A DNA stretch of 64,000 bases, taken from assembly GCF_000745485.1 (NCBI RefSeq), contig NZ_JQJK01000008.1:434001-498000 (forward strand), written 5' to 3'. The position numbers were made by a program, and so were the translations under genes. Within the stretch, counting starts at the first letter, position 1. Every line of letters starts with the position of its first letter. The notes beneath the pieces are model-generated. The model was not told the origin of the DNA. It saw only the letters and a list, made by a program, of their open reading frames with translations, and did no database searches. This document shows positions 1-9,848 of the stretch, piece by piece. The DNA comes from Methanobacterium veterum (GTDB lineage Archaea; Methanobacteriota; Methanobacteria; Methanobacteriales; Methanobacteriaceae).

Positions 1-554
1 CCAACAATTTTTTCAGATTCTTGAACACCGGCTAAAATGTTTTCATTTGTTATCCTTTCAGCAAACCTATCTACTACTGTTGAAGACTTCATAATCTCAA
101 GAGATCCTAACAAATAAGGTATTAAAGCACCAAATGCAAAAATACCAAGAAAATAAGCAACCCAAACACTAATCTCAAAATTTAAAATACCACTTGCATG
201 AATAGCATCTATAGCATTTAAAACTGTTAATCCATAGCCAATAGCAATAATATAAATTCCCACAATCAGCCAGATTGATGGAGAATCCTCAAATATATCT
301 ATAACCCTAGTTGAATAAGAAGAAGCAGTTAACTGGAGAACAACGAGTGTTAATGTTATGACTATAGCTATGACGGTGGCTTCACTTTCAACAAGAGTAG
401 ACAAAACAAATCTAGTGCTTTCAATAGATTTATAGATGAATGCTGGCGAGAAATAATACAAAATAAAAGATGATATCAGTATTAAAGAACCTGAAACCAA
501 GAAATATATTCTTAAACTCAGGGATAATCTAGCTAAGAAGAACAAATTAAGCAC
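1..554 (-). CDS. DUF2254-like predicted membrane protein, N-terminal part (runs off the left edge)
   Basis: An open minus-strand frame enters from the window edge. Reading from a possible GTG start (554) it begins VLNLFFLARLSLRIYFL, then has hydrophobic segments and the stretch STLVESEATVIAIVITLTLV followed by LQLTASSYSTRVIDIF. That pattern (two N-terminal membrane segments, then an LQLxSSxxSxR block) matches my recollection of DUF2254 membrane proteins, whose function is unknown. About 184 codons are visible and the C-terminus is missing. A TTG at 545 is an alternative start; neither has a clear ribosome site. The gene lies downstream of the LCP gene on the same strand, 240 bp away, so it could belong to the envelope cluster. 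Family call fairly sure, start uncertain. Confidence 0.7.
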   Translation of the reverse strand, partial: MLNLFFLARLSLSLRIYFLVSGSLILISSFILYYFSPAFIYKSIESTRFVLSTLVESEATVIAIVITLTLVVLQLTASSYSTRVIDIFEDSPSIWLIVGIYIIAIGYGLTVLNAIDAIHASGILNFEISVWVAYFLGIFAFGALIPYLLGSLEIMKSSTVVDRFAERITNENILAGVQESEKIV

Positions 555-796
555 CAGTATACTATCTGGTTTTAATGTTTAAAATAATAATTTTATTACA
601 GAAAGTAATTTAAGCAGGAATGTTTTTTTCCAAGATATTGAAGTGATTATCAAATTTATTGATGTTTAAAAGTCCCATATCCCATAAAGACCCCCATAAA
701 ATGTAATCTCCAATTTAGCTATAAGATCCGCTCTTACCTTTTTAAAATATGTTAAGCATTATTTAAAAAAATTAAATCTAAAATAAGGGGAGAAGA

Positions 797-1624
797 TTAG
801 TCCCTCAAGCCCAATTCAGTTACTTTCTTCTCAGCGTCAGTCTTGTCTGGAATAAGGTAATATATTCCATTAACACGCTGGCTTTTCCCAGTAATTATCT
901 CAGTCGGAGCATCATTTATGTCAAAGTCTAGAAGGAGTTTTCCAAGCCTTACTGAGTCATAAATGGGGACATTTGTATGGGTATTTTCACTCAACTGACT
1001 TAAAATAGAAGGTAATTTAGGTAAATTAGAAGTTTCTAATGATTCCCTGATAATTTCTGCAATAATTTTTTGATGTCTCTGCACTCTCCCCATGTCTCCT
1101 TTACTGTCCTGCCTAAAACGTGCATAAAGCAAGGTTTGATCTCCATTAAGTTTATGTACACCTGCGGGTGCTAATTCCGGCCTATAAGCAGCGATTTGTG
1201 GTTCGACATTGATATTAATTCCGCCCAGAGCATCCACAATACTTTTGAACTCTTCAAAGTCTATCACAACATAATAATCTATATGTATGTTCAAGAAATT
1301 TTCTACAGTAGTGGTTGTCAAGTTAATTCCACCATAACCATAGGCAGCATTGATCTTATCCATACCATGTCCAGGTATGTCTACTTTACTATCTCGAGGG
1401 ATAGAAAGAAGGGAAACTTTTTTTGTGTTCTTATCAATAGAAAGAATTGTTATGGAGTCAGTATTACCTGAATAAATTGAATTTTGAGCATCTCTACCCA
1501 ATAACAGTATATTTATCTTACCGCCGGTTTGCTGATCTGTAAGTTCAAATTCAACCAGGATAGCTGCAGTAATTGAAACTAATATCAATATTATAATTAT
1601 AAGAGCTTTTTGCCACCTTTTCAT
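797..1624 (-). CDS. LytR-CpsA-Psr (LCP) family membrane-anchored protein
   Basis: A 275-aa protein with an N-terminal membrane anchor (residues about 7-25) and an extracytoplasmic LCP domain. Diagnostic blocks are NILLLGRD, DSITILSID, SIPRDSKVDIPGHGMDKINAAYG split over residues 75-98, and LYARFRQDSKGDMGRVQRHQ; these carry the conserved Asp and Arg residues that bind the pyrophosphate of the lipid-linked donor in bacterial LCP enzymes. In Gram-positive bacteria LCP proteins transfer polymers from undecaprenyl carriers to peptidoglycan. Here the neighbouring Mur-like ligases suggest, by inference, a role in decorating pseudomurein. The ATG at 1624 has GAGGGG seven bases upstream. Length is normal for the core domain. 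Confidence 0.88.
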   Translation of the reverse strand: MKRWQKALIIIILILVSITAAILVEFELTDQQTGGKINILLLGRDAQNSIYSGNTDSITILSIDKNTKKVSLLSIPRDSKVDIPGHGMDKINAAYGYGGINLTTTTVENFLNIHIDYYVVIDFEEFKSIVDALGGININVEPQIAAYRPELAPAGVHKLNGDQTLLYARFRQDSKGDMGRVQRHQKIIAEIIRESLETSNLPKLPSILSQLSENTHTNVPIYDSVRLGKLLLDFDINDAPTEIITGKSQRVNGIYYLIPDKTDAEKKVTELGLRD

Positions 1625-1766
1625 TTTTACCCCTCTCGCGTATCATACGTTAAAATTCATTGATTTACGGCTTTAAACAGTTGATATTCATTTTGCAAAG
1701 ACTTCAAATTATTTTACAATCAATAATTTTATACTATTTTTAATTTTTTATAACCCAAATAATGAA

Positions 1767-2417
1767 TCATTTTTCACATCCCAAATAATCATCATACCTA
1801 TTAATGTTTACAAGTTCCAGATCATCCTTTGGAGGAACTCCATAAAAAATAGCCCCTTCTTTAAGTATTTTTCTCAAAATTGGGTTTAAATTATCTTTAT
1901 TTCCAGTTAAATATTTTTTTAAAATATTTGTATGGCATGCAAAGGGCATGCCAAGACCTTCGGCAGTATCCAAATATCCGGATTTTCCCCTTGCAAGAAT
2001 TGAAACTGTATTTCTAGGTTCTGAACTATGAGATATCCCATTTATAATATTTTTAAAAGTTTCAGATGATACTGTAGGTTGATCCGCTGCAACACAAAGG
2101 CAGAAATCATCTTCAGCCTTTTTAACTCCATTTAAAAGAGATTCCGATAATTCAACATTAACTTCAGGATTTATAACTATTTTAACTCTTTCATCATCAA
2201 ATTCATCCAGTACTGATATTATTTCATCGCTGAAATGCCCTAAAACAACGATACATTCGTCGACACCTGCATTTAATGTATTTTGAAGTGTTTGTAATAT
2301 TATTGGATTTCCACAAAAATTAAGGAGAAGTTTGTGCCGAATTTCCATCCCACGAGATCTAAAATCTTCCCTCATTCGTCTATTTTTACCTGCCGCAGTT
2401 ATAATTGCTGATACCAT
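1767..2417 (-). CDS. MobA-like NTP-transferase family nucleotidyltransferase
   Basis: Cytosolic nucleotidyltransferase with the Rossmann-like GT-A fold of the MobA/MocA group. It opens with VSAIITAAGKNRRM, the glycine-rich nucleotide-binding motif, followed by KLLLNFCGNPIILQTL and, in the middle, CVAADQPTV, which holds the metal-binding Asp. Such enzymes transfer CMP, GMP or sugar nucleotides; molybdenum cofactor cytidylyltransferase is the nearest familiar type, but the substrate cannot be told from sequence. The frame is open 16 codons further upstream; I chose the ATG at 2417 because GTGAT sits 4 bases before it and the glycine-rich strand starts directly after. 216 aa. It lies between envelope genes on the same strand, so a role in activating a wall precursor is possible. 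Confidence 0.75.
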   Translation of the reverse strand: MVSAIITAAGKNRRMREDFRSRGMEIRHKLLLNFCGNPIILQTLQNTLNAGVDECIVVLGHFSDEIISVLDEFDDERVKIVINPEVNVELSESLLNGVKKAEDDFCLCVAADQPTVSSETFKNIINGISHSSEPRNTVSILARGKSGYLDTAEGLGMPFACHTNILKKYLTGNKDNLNPILRKILKEGAIFYGVPPKDDLELVNINRYDDYLGCEK

Positions 2418-2529
2418 TGGAATCACATTTAATATTACAAACCAGTTATCTATTCCATTAAACACGGAATATGAAATTTAAAAGTTATAAATAAGAGAAA
2501 AAAAGGAAATTTAAAATTATTCCTTTAAA

Positions 2530-3699
2530 TCAATTAGGAACAAGTTCAATGACCTTAGTATATATATTCATACTAGTTCCAGACCCTTCAGTCCACATTA
2601 CTATCTTAATTGGGTAATCTTTAGTATTTGTAACGGTTATACCAGTAGCAGGGTTATAACCTAATTTTACAGCATACTCCCCTGACTGCATACCAACTGG
2701 GAGTCCTAATCCTGCATTAAATAGTGCACCTCTCAGCGACCTTGCTGCAGGGCAAACACCATGAGTTACCCATCCGGCTGAAACAGTTGGATCAGAAACT
2801 CTTTCAAATCCTACAGTTTCTTTTCCTGATGAAGTTGTATGTGGCGGGATTATAGTTCCATTCCATGCTACTGCAAATGAATGTGCATTGTATGCCCTTT
2901 TTGCATTATCATACTCTGCATAATAACCAACCGTATCTGCCCCAGTTCCAATAACTTTTTGGGTTACAGAGCTATTATAAGCAAGTATTGGTAATCCTGC
3001 AGGATAAGCTTTCATATAATTTAATACATCACTCCCAAATAAAGATTCAATATTTCCAGGGGCGACTAAATTCCTTCCATCGTTGAACTTTGAAATTGCA
3101 TAGTCCAGTGTTATACTATCCCCATTACTAGCGCTTTTATACCACTCTTTAACAGCACTTGCGCTCACATAATTATGGGGCACGGTGCCGTTATTGATCT
3201 GATCGTAAGCCACTACTTTAATAGTATTTTTTCCTTCTATTATCTTCAAACCATCATTTGTCTTAACTCCAAAGGTATAAGGAGTTTTATATCCATAAAC
3301 AAAATTACCAGGGTAAGTAACAGTCAATTTATTATCTGTAACCGCTAAAATTCCAGGACCACTGAATCCCTGTGCAGCTCCTTCTTTGGATATACCCGTA
3401 CTTGTAAGCTGATCAGTTGGAGTTTTAACTGTACCCGTGACCACCGCATCTATAACGTCTAAAAATTCCATGTTACTTATATAATACCCCAAGTATTCAG
3501 GATGATAAAGTAAAGGAACCTTTCTAATTTTACTATCATCTGTAACCTGAGTTCCTGCTATAACTGTATCACCTACACTCAAAGCAGTGATGTCTGTTGG
3601 CCCCTGTTGTGGACAGTAACTCCCCACAATATTTCCAAATGGATACATGGCTAGTGCCAGTAAAATAAGTATAGCTATGTTAATTTTTGAATTTCCCAA
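2530..3699 (-). CDS. Exported VanW-like protein next to pseudomurein ligases
   Basis: 389-aa protein with an N-terminal hydrophobic segment (residues 5-25) acting as signal peptide or anchor, then a secreted domain. The C-terminal third resembles VanW proteins: IIPPHTTSSGKETVGF, then HGVCPAARSLRGALFNAGL, then VTNTKDYPIKIVMWTEG, matching the VanW order GxCQxSxxLxNAxLxAGL and N-x-x-DYPI-x-I. VanW accompanies vancomycin-resistance loci and peptidoglycan genes in bacteria; its biochemistry is unsettled. The start is taken as TTG at 3699, overlapping the end of the upstream Mur ligase by 20 nt, which implies translational coupling; no strong ribosome site is seen, so the start is uncertain. Call rests on motif similarity only. 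Confidence 0.55.
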   Translation of the reverse strand: MGNSKINIAILILLALAMYPFGNIVGSYCPQQGPTDITALSVGDTVIAGTQVTDDSKIRKVPLLYHPEYLGYYISNMEFLDVIDAVVTGTVKTPTDQLTSTGISKEGAAQGFSGPGILAVTDNKLTVTYPGNFVYGYKTPYTFGVKTNDGLKIIEGKNTIKVVAYDQINNGTVPHNYVSASAVKEWYKSASNGDSITLDYAISKFNDGRNLVAPGNIESLFGSDVLNYMKAYPAGLPILAYNSSVTQKVIGTGADTVGYYAEYDNAKRAYNAHSFAVAWNGTIIPPHTTSSGKETVGFERVSDPTVSAGWVTHGVCPAARSLRGALFNAGLGLPVGMQSGEYAVKLGYNPATGITVTNTKDYPIKIVMWTEGSGTSMNIYTKVIELVPN

Positions 3700-5194
3700 G
3701 TATTTCTGAAGAATATTTAACTCCCCCTTCCCCTATTATCAGAATGATATCTTCTTTTTTCGCTTCATTCACTGCCAAATTTAAGCTCTCTTCTACCTGT
3801 GCCCTGCTTGCACCTAAAGTTCCTATTTTAGAGGCCTTTTTACTAGATTCTGTCAGTATAACATAGTTATCAACATTAATCTTAGATGAAGCTTTTCTAC
3901 TAGCATTCGATGCTACTACTATAACATCTGCATCTTTTAATATTTTTGCTATTTCTATATCTCCAGTAATTCCACTTTCAGAGGATACAGTATTTACAAC
4001 GATTAATCTTGAGGTTTCTGGTTTTTCTCGGATTAAAGTTTGAATTATTGCTTTAACACCCGCAGGATTATGGGCATAATCTATTATTACCTGCTTTCCA
4101 ATATTTACTTTCTGAAATCGCCCTTTTACCCCTTCAAAAGATTCAATACCTCTCACAATATCATCGAAATCAATATTAAGTGCTGAAGCTCCGCTTGCTG
4201 CGGCAAGGGCATTGTAAACATTGTGAATACCTGCCTGTTTGAGTTTAACTTCTGCAGTATTTGATCCTATAACAAGTTTAAAAGAATTATTCTTTACATC
4301 AAAAGCTTTAACATCAGGTTCTTTACGTTTAAATCCGCAAGAACATTTATAAACTCCAAGATGACCTAAATAATGCAGGGAATATTCCAGTTCTTTTCCG
4401 CATAGAGGACATTCTCTTGTTTCAGGATAAGCTTCTATTTCCGAATCTATACCTTCAATTCCATAAAAAAAGACTTTATGAGAGGTATCGTTACTAAAAC
4501 CAGTTACCACAGGGTCATCTGCATTAAAAATTAAACAGCGGGCAACATCTACGATCTCTCTTTTGCAGTTTATATAATCCTGGAAGTTATGGGATCCACT
4601 TAAATGATCCTTAGAAATATTAGTTATAATCCCTATGCCTACTTCAGATTTAAGGGCACAGTTTTTAATTTCATCAGGATTTCCATGAGTACCTATCTCT
4701 AAAACAGCGATATCTCCGTCAAGTCTTGCCTGAAAAGAGGGTATTAATTCCGTGTTTCCCTGCATCTTCAGTTTATGTTCAGGAGTTCTATATCCACTGA
4801 GATTTAATATATTTTTGAGCATCCATGTTGTGGTGGTCTTTCCGTTGGTACCTGTTATTCCAACCACAGGTTTACTCACTTTACATGTGCTTAAAATCTC
4901 ATCTGCACTTATTATATCTGCGTCTGTAACGCTCTTTATTTTTCCAATCAATTTGCTATTTTGAAGTAAGCTTGGAGCAACTACAATTACATCTACATTT
5001 TTTAGGATGTTTTCGTCATGTTCTCCAAGATTGAGTTTTATCCCCTCTTCTTCAAGGATATTTATCTGTGGACTGTCTGTTGAAAGATCAGATACAGTGA
5101 CGTCGACACCGTTATCCTTTAAAACTCTTGCCATTAAACTCCCGACAGTTCCGCAGCCGCCGATAACTACTGCTTTGAATTCTTGTTCTTTCAT
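3680..5194 (-). CDS. Mur ligase family protein, probable pseudomurein peptide ligase
   Basis: ATP-dependent amide ligase of the MurC/D/E/F type, 504 aa. Order: N-terminal Rossmann domain (FKAVVIGGCGTVGSLMA), central ATPase domain with P-loop GTNGKTTTT near residues 115-122 and NISKDHLSG, then a C-terminal domain with GRFQKV and IDYAHNPAG. A Cys pair CPLC plus a CSC motif (residues about 258-285) forms a zinc-ribbon-like insert not found in bacterial MurE; archaeal pseudomurein ligases are known to carry such inserts. It should add an amino acid to the pseudomurein peptide. The ATG at 5194 was chosen over an in-frame GTG at 5221 because the Rossmann strand follows it. It is 33 bp downstream of the double ligase, so the two are co-transcribed. 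Confidence 0.85.
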   Translation of the reverse strand: MKEQEFKAVVIGGCGTVGSLMARVLKDNGVDVTVSDLSTDSPQINILEEEGIKLNLGEHDENILKNVDVIVVAPSLLQNSKLIGKIKSVTDADIISADEILSTCKVSKPVVGITGTNGKTTTTWMLKNILNLSGYRTPEHKLKMQGNTELIPSFQARLDGDIAVLEIGTHGNPDEIKNCALKSEVGIGIITNISKDHLSGSHNFQDYINCKREIVDVARCLIFNADDPVVTGFSNDTSHKVFFYGIEGIDSEIEAYPETRECPLCGKELEYSLHYLGHLGVYKCSCGFKRKEPDVKAFDVKNNSFKLVIGSNTAEVKLKQAGIHNVYNALAAASGASALNIDFDDIVRGIESFEGVKGRFQKVNIGKQVIIDYAHNPAGVKAIIQTLIREKPETSRLIVVNTVSSESGITGDIEIAKILKDADVIVVASNASRKASSKINVDNYVILTESSKKASKIGTLGASRAQVEESLNLAVNEAKKEDIILIIGEGGVKYSSEILGKFKN

Positions 5195-5227
5195 AAAAAT
5201 AAATCCGTTTAGCTGGTTCACTGAAAT

Positions 5228-8017
5228 TTAAGTTTTATCTTTATACTCTTTAATACCTTTATATATCTCTGATTTTACATTGTCATATGCATTAACGACA
5301 CCGGGACCTATATGGATTATTGTATCTCCCTCTTTTGCAATTTCCAATGCTTTAGATATTGAATCTGCAATATTAATTGTTTGGTATGTTTCTATACCAT
5401 CAGCTCCGTCCACCACTGTCTCCGCTGCTTCAAGATCTACCACTTCAGTAGTTTCATTTTTTGCGCTTGCAATAACCACATCAGCATACTTTCCAAGCAC
5501 AGTGCCCATCTTAAATTTATCACGAACTGTAAGTGTATCTGGATTATCTACAGATATTATAAGCTTTCCTTCAAGAGTTAAACCATCTAGAAGGCGTTCT
5601 GCGGCTTCAGGATTGTGAGCCGCATCCATGAATATATTTATGCCGTTGATCAAGTCAATTTTCTCAAATCTTCCAGCTACTCCAGAAAAACTTTCCATTT
5701 TATCTTTAATATAATCTAAATCAAAATTTAAAATCATATCTACAGCAAAAGCAGCCATTGCATTTTCTATATTGCATGCGCCGGGTGATTTAAGCATTAT
5801 TCTCATAGTACATGGATCTCTATACTTTCTTTCAAAGTTACCGCAGTTACAGTACACTTTACCACAGTTTTTACAAACCACTGTTGGAATAACTCCAGTT
5901 TTAATGGTAAATTCTGAACCATAAAGACCTTTAAGCTCAACATCCTCTGCTAATATATCAAAGTCTATATTATTTTTATGAGGATAAGTTCTACCTTCAC
6001 ATACAACTGTTCTAGGTTCATTAAAACCATAATATATGACTTCTTTATCAAATTTAGGGGCCAATATACTTATGATTGGATCATCACCATTTGCAATTAA
6101 AATCCCGTTTTTATGGAGTAAATCTTTTATAGCCACATTTCTCTCCACGTATTCTTCATATGTGTTAAATTCATCCATATGATCTGGAGTAAGGTTAGTT
6201 AAAACCCCTGCACAAATTTCAAGCCCGTCTAACATTCTTATAGTACCATGAGGAAGTTCAAAAACTGCAAAATCTTTATTTCCAGTTCCGTTTTCGACTA
6301 TAAAATCAACTAGCCCCTCAATAACAAGCGAGTTCTGCAGGGATGAGAAAAGTAATGTTTCATATCTATCAGATAATGTATAATTTGTCATGTTGGTGGT
6401 TGTGGTTTTACCATCTGTTCCAGCAATACCAATCATAGGGATCTTTATAATAGAATTTATCATCTTTCCAATGTCCCTTGTACCAATTTCCATGATTTCG
6501 TAGTTCTCTTCACACTCATTAATAAATTGTCGAATTTCAGAATTTTTAGGTACATTTGGAGAAACAAAAACAACATCCGCCCACATTGCATGTTCATTTA
6601 CATGGGATCCCAGTTCTACAGCTATTCCTTTTTCTTTTAGCTCTTCAATTCTTCTTCTGGCTTTTTTTGGCAGCTGTTCAAATTCTTTAATATCCGAAAT
6701 AATAACCTCATTGCCAAGGTAGTTTAAAAGATGTGCTGCAGGCCTTCCCGCGTTTCCTGCGCCTATTATCAGTACTTTTTTGCCCCTAATCACTGTATCA
6801 TCCTTTGTTAATCTCCGTAGTGTTTCCTGTATTTCTATAAGTTTAGTTTGGCCATTTCCACCTATAAATATATTTTTACATTTGTCACTGCACTCCACTG
6901 CAAAGTCAACAACGTCGGCTGTATCTTTCATTATTTTAACAGTTCCATTATAACCTTCATTTTTTAACTTTTCAAATGCAATATCTGTTGTATTGTCTAA
7001 TCCCGGAAATAAAACTATAGTTTCTGGATTAACTTTGACTACTTCCTTTAAAATTTCATATCTACAGGTTTCATTCTTTCTGGGCGTACCAATTATAGCC
7101 ACATCAAATTTTAACTCATTAAGCACTGCTGCAGTTGCATCAACGTTATCTGTTTTTCCAACCACAAAATTACATCCAGATAAATTAAGAGTTTCTGATC
7201 TTCCATTAACTCCTTTAAATCCACTTAACGCATCATCAATATCGCCTTGTGGAATCTCTAAAAATTGTGCAACTTTTTCTGCAGCAGCAGCATTTTGAAG
7301 GTTAAATTCACCGAACAGTTTAAGATCTCTGTATCCATTTCCAAAAAAGAACGTTTCATTAGGATAATCTTTAATTCCAGATAAAAATTCATCTTGTCCA
7401 TTTAATATAGCCGTTTTCCCTTTTAAGAATCTACCTAACGAGTTTCTATAATTCTCAAGAGAATTATGGAAATCCATGTGATCATGCCCTATGTTTGTTA
7501 CAACTATCAGGTCAAAATCAAAGGCATAAGAACAAAAATCAAGAGTCATATCACAAACTTCAACTATTAAAATGTCACATTTTTGTTTAGAAGTTTCCAG
7601 TATAAGTTTTGTGTATCCCCCAAATCCTCCACCAGCATTTCCGCCGATGAGTACATTAAAACCTGCTTTTTCAAGTATTTCCTTAATCATAAAGCAGGTA
7701 GTTGTTTTACCATTGGTTCCTGTTACTCCTATTGTAAAAATAGATTTATGATCTGCCAGAATGTCTGATAAAGACTTCTTATGAGATCTTATTTTTTCGC
7801 CGATCTTACTACTCCACAAGCTTGGACTTAAAACTACTGCATCTGCAGAATTTATTTTATCAAAATCATGATATCCAAGATCAAGATCCATAGCAGAGTT
7901 ATGTTTTAATTCCACATTTTTTTGCATATCAGAAGCATAAACTTTATATCCATAATTAATAAGGGATTTTACAGCATTTTTACCTTCTGTTCCCAATCCG
8001 ACCACTGCAACTTTCAT
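5228..8017 (-). CDS. Double Mur ligase: two complete Mur-type modules in one chain
   Basis: 929-aa protein with two successive Mur ligase modules. Module 1 (about 1-410) has Rossmann start VAVVGLGTEGKNAV, P-loop GTNGKTTT (residues 100-107) and NIGHDHMDFH. Module 2 (about 420-929) restarts with KKVLIIGAGNAGRPAAHLL, has P-loop GTDGKTTTT near 531, NLTPDHMDEF, a Cys-rich insert (CKNC, CNC, C near 712-735) and GRFEKID plus MDAAHNPEA. Module 1 looks shorter in its C-terminal domain. The product is inferred to act in cytoplasmic assembly of the pseudomurein peptide, perhaps performing two additions. ATG at 8017 is preceded by GGTAGGTAAT. First gene of a minus-strand run with the single Mur ligase and the VanW-like gene. 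Confidence 0.85.
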   Translation of the reverse strand: MKVAVVGLGTEGKNAVKSLINYGYKVYASDMQKNVELKHNSAMDLDLGYHDFDKINSADAVVLSPSLWSSKIGEKIRSHKKSLSDILADHKSIFTIGVTGTNGKTTTCFMIKEILEKAGFNVLIGGNAGGGFGGYTKLILETSKQKCDILIVEVCDMTLDFCSYAFDFDLIVVTNIGHDHMDFHNSLENYRNSLGRFLKGKTAILNGQDEFLSGIKDYPNETFFFGNGYRDLKLFGEFNLQNAAAAEKVAQFLEIPQGDIDDALSGFKGVNGRSETLNLSGCNFVVGKTDNVDATAAVLNELKFDVAIIGTPRKNETCRYEILKEVVKVNPETIVLFPGLDNTTDIAFEKLKNEGYNGTVKIMKDTADVVDFAVECSDKCKNIFIGGNGQTKLIEIQETLRRLTKDDTVIRGKKVLIIGAGNAGRPAAHLLNYLGNEVIISDIKEFEQLPKKARRRIEELKEKGIAVELGSHVNEHAMWADVVFVSPNVPKNSEIRQFINECEENYEIMEIGTRDIGKMINSIIKIPMIGIAGTDGKTTTTNMTNYTLSDRYETLLFSSLQNSLVIEGLVDFIVENGTGNKDFAVFELPHGTIRMLDGLEICAGVLTNLTPDHMDEFNTYEEYVERNVAIKDLLHKNGILIANGDDPIISILAPKFDKEVIYYGFNEPRTVVCEGRTYPHKNNIDFDILAEDVELKGLYGSEFTIKTGVIPTVVCKNCGKVYCNCGNFERKYRDPCTMRIMLKSPGACNIENAMAAFAVDMILNFDLDYIKDKMESFSGVAGRFEKIDLINGINIFMDAAHNPEAAERLLDGLTLEGKLIISVDNPDTLTVRDKFKMGTVLGKYADVVIASAKNETTEVVDLEAAETVVDGADGIETYQTINIADSISKALEIAKEGDTIIHIGPGVVNAYDNVKSEIYKGIKEYKDKT

Positions 8018-8718
8018 ATTACCTACCGATATTTATAATCCTAAAGGTTATTATGACTATCTAAAAATGGCTTCTAAAATAATTTAAATAATATAGATAT
8101 TTAATTGTAACGCTTGAATTTCTTCGAACTCTGTAAATCGAAAACAGCCGATCCCGTAAATTCATAAATAAGTACCCATTCTTATTATTAAACCTTAATT
8201 TATCTATAGAAAGCCATAAGATCATTTTCAATATTAGTTACCTCAAACAGCCATATTTACTTTTTCGTATTAATTTTTTTGTTATTTGTAATAATAAATT
8301 TTTTGATAATTCTATTATTCAAGTAATTTGATCTATACAAACTAGAATAATCAATTTGTATTTATTACAATCATATATAAATGATTTTTAATTAATATCA
8401 TTTGATAAATATATCGTAAATATAAAATCAATGAAATGAAACTAGTATCTCCCAACATAAATAATTTCAAATAATTAAAGCATTTTATTTCGCTAAATAA
8501 TCCCTAAATTCCTATTAAAATTCAATAAAAATAATAAATCAGCAATTATATAACAATGTATTAACAATATATGAACAATAAACTAAATTGTTTATTTAAA
8601 GTCATTACCTAATAAATATCCTTAAACTTATCTGTTAATCCAAGGATTTAATGATAAATAATTATAACAAAAAAATGATTTGATACAATCAACAACGAAA
8701 ACAGATCAAGGTGACATC
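8018..8718. other. AT-rich divergent intergenic region between Mur ligase and hypD
   Basis: About 700 bp with no convincing open frame, tRNA or hairpin island. It separates two divergent genes and must hold both promoters. Several TATA-like stretches occur (for example around 8373-8381), but they are too frequent in such AT-rich sequence to assign. The hypD ribosome site AAGGTGAC at 8709 ends the region. Confidence 0.5.
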
Positions 8719-9768
8719 ATGAAAAATCTATCCAAAGAAATAGTAGAACGCATTGAAAACATTTCAAGGCCCGTTAAAATAATGCACGTATGTGGCTCCC
8801 ATGAACATACTATAATGCAGCATGGAATAAGATCATTGATTCCAAAAGAAGTAGAAATAGTGGCAGGGCCGGGGGGTCCTGTTTGTTGTGTACCTTCAAT
8901 AGAAGTTGATGAATGCCTGTACCTTGCACGAAAAGGCGTTACCATTGCAACATTTGGAGATATGCTGAGGGTTCCCGGAACAACAGGGACACTTGCAGAC
9001 GCAAAGGCCGAAGGTGCAGACGTAAGAATAGTTTATGGGATAAACAATGCGGTTGAAATTGCAGAAAAGATTGATAACGATGTCGTATTCATGGCAGCCG
9101 GTTTTGAAACTACTGCACCTACCACTGCAGCAGAAATAGTTGCAGGGCTTCCGAAAAACCTTTCAATTTTATCCTGTCACAGGTTAATACCTCCTGCACT
9201 CAAATTTTTAATTGAATCAGGAGAAGTAAACTTAAATGCCCTTATAGAACCAGGTCATGTTTCAACAATAATAGGTACAGAACCATATGAACTATTTTCT
9301 AAAAAATATGGTATTCCTCAAGTTGTTGCAGGATTTAATCCATTTGACATACTGATTGCAATTTATATGATATTAAAACAGATGGATGAAGGCAAAGCCG
9401 TAGTTCAAAATGAGTATAAACGAGCTGTTAGAGAAGAAGGAAATATAAAAGCCCAAAAACTTATGGATGAAGTTTTCTATATTAAAGACAAAGAATGGAG
9501 AGGTTTTCCAGAAATTCCTAATTCTACATATGAAATAAAGGATGAATTCGCAGATTCCAACGCAAGGGAAAGATTCGATATCAAAGTAGAGCAGGGTGAA
9601 AAAGTCCCAACTGGCTGCATATGTGGTCCAATTTTGAGGGGAATTGCAAGACCAGAGCAGTGCAAACTTTTCAGGAAAGAATGCAATCCTATGAACCCAA
9701 TCGGCGCATGTATGGTCAGTAAAGAAGGAACATGCAACATAGCATTTAGATATGGATCAGGATTATAG
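8719..9768 (+). CDS. hypD: Hydrogenase maturation factor HypD
   Basis: HypD works with HypC to assemble the Fe(CN)2CO group of NiFe hydrogenases in the cytosol. Diagnostic blocks are IMHVCGSHEHTI, GPGGPVCCVPS, GFETTAPTTA, HRLIPPAL, EPGHVSTIIGTEPYE and the C-terminal cluster GCICGPILRGIARPEQC, KLFRKECNP, GACMVSKEGTCN, which ligates a 4Fe-4S cluster. The ATG at 8719 is chosen (349 aa, normal length) because AAGGTGAC lies just upstream; the frame is open 13 codons further 5' without a ribosome site. Hydrogenotrophic methanogens need several NiFe hydrogenases, so this is a core gene. No other hyp gene is adjacent; phosphoglycolate phosphatase follows 80 bp downstream. Confidence 0.96.
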   Translation: MKNLSKEIVERIENISRPVKIMHVCGSHEHTIMQHGIRSLIPKEVEIVAGPGGPVCCVPSIEVDECLYLARKGVTIATFGDMLRVPGTTGTLADAKAEGADVRIVYGINNAVEIAEKIDNDVVFMAAGFETTAPTTAAEIVAGLPKNLSILSCHRLIPPALKFLIESGEVNLNALIEPGHVSTIIGTEPYELFSKKYGIPQVVAGFNPFDILIAIYMILKQMDEGKAVVQNEYKRAVREEGNIKAQKLMDEVFYIKDKEWRGFPEIPNSTYEIKDEFADSNARERFDIKVEQGEKVPTGCICGPILRGIARPEQCKLFRKECNPMNPIGACMVSKEGTCNIAFRYGSGL

Positions 9769-9848
9769 TCAAAATCTCTAATTGTAACCTCGAACCTAAT
9801 TTTCAGGTTCCAATTCAATATTTTTTAAATAATTGGAGTAATGTCAGA

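Noticed and set aside
1196..1471. Plus-strand open frame of 91 codons
   Set aside because: Lies opposite the well-supported LCP gene, without ribosome site or recognisable motifs.
8018..8718. Possible tRNA or small RNA gene in the 700-bp gap
   Set aside because: No cloverleaf with a TTC-type T-loop or GC-rich stem could be found; the segment is uniformly AT-rich.
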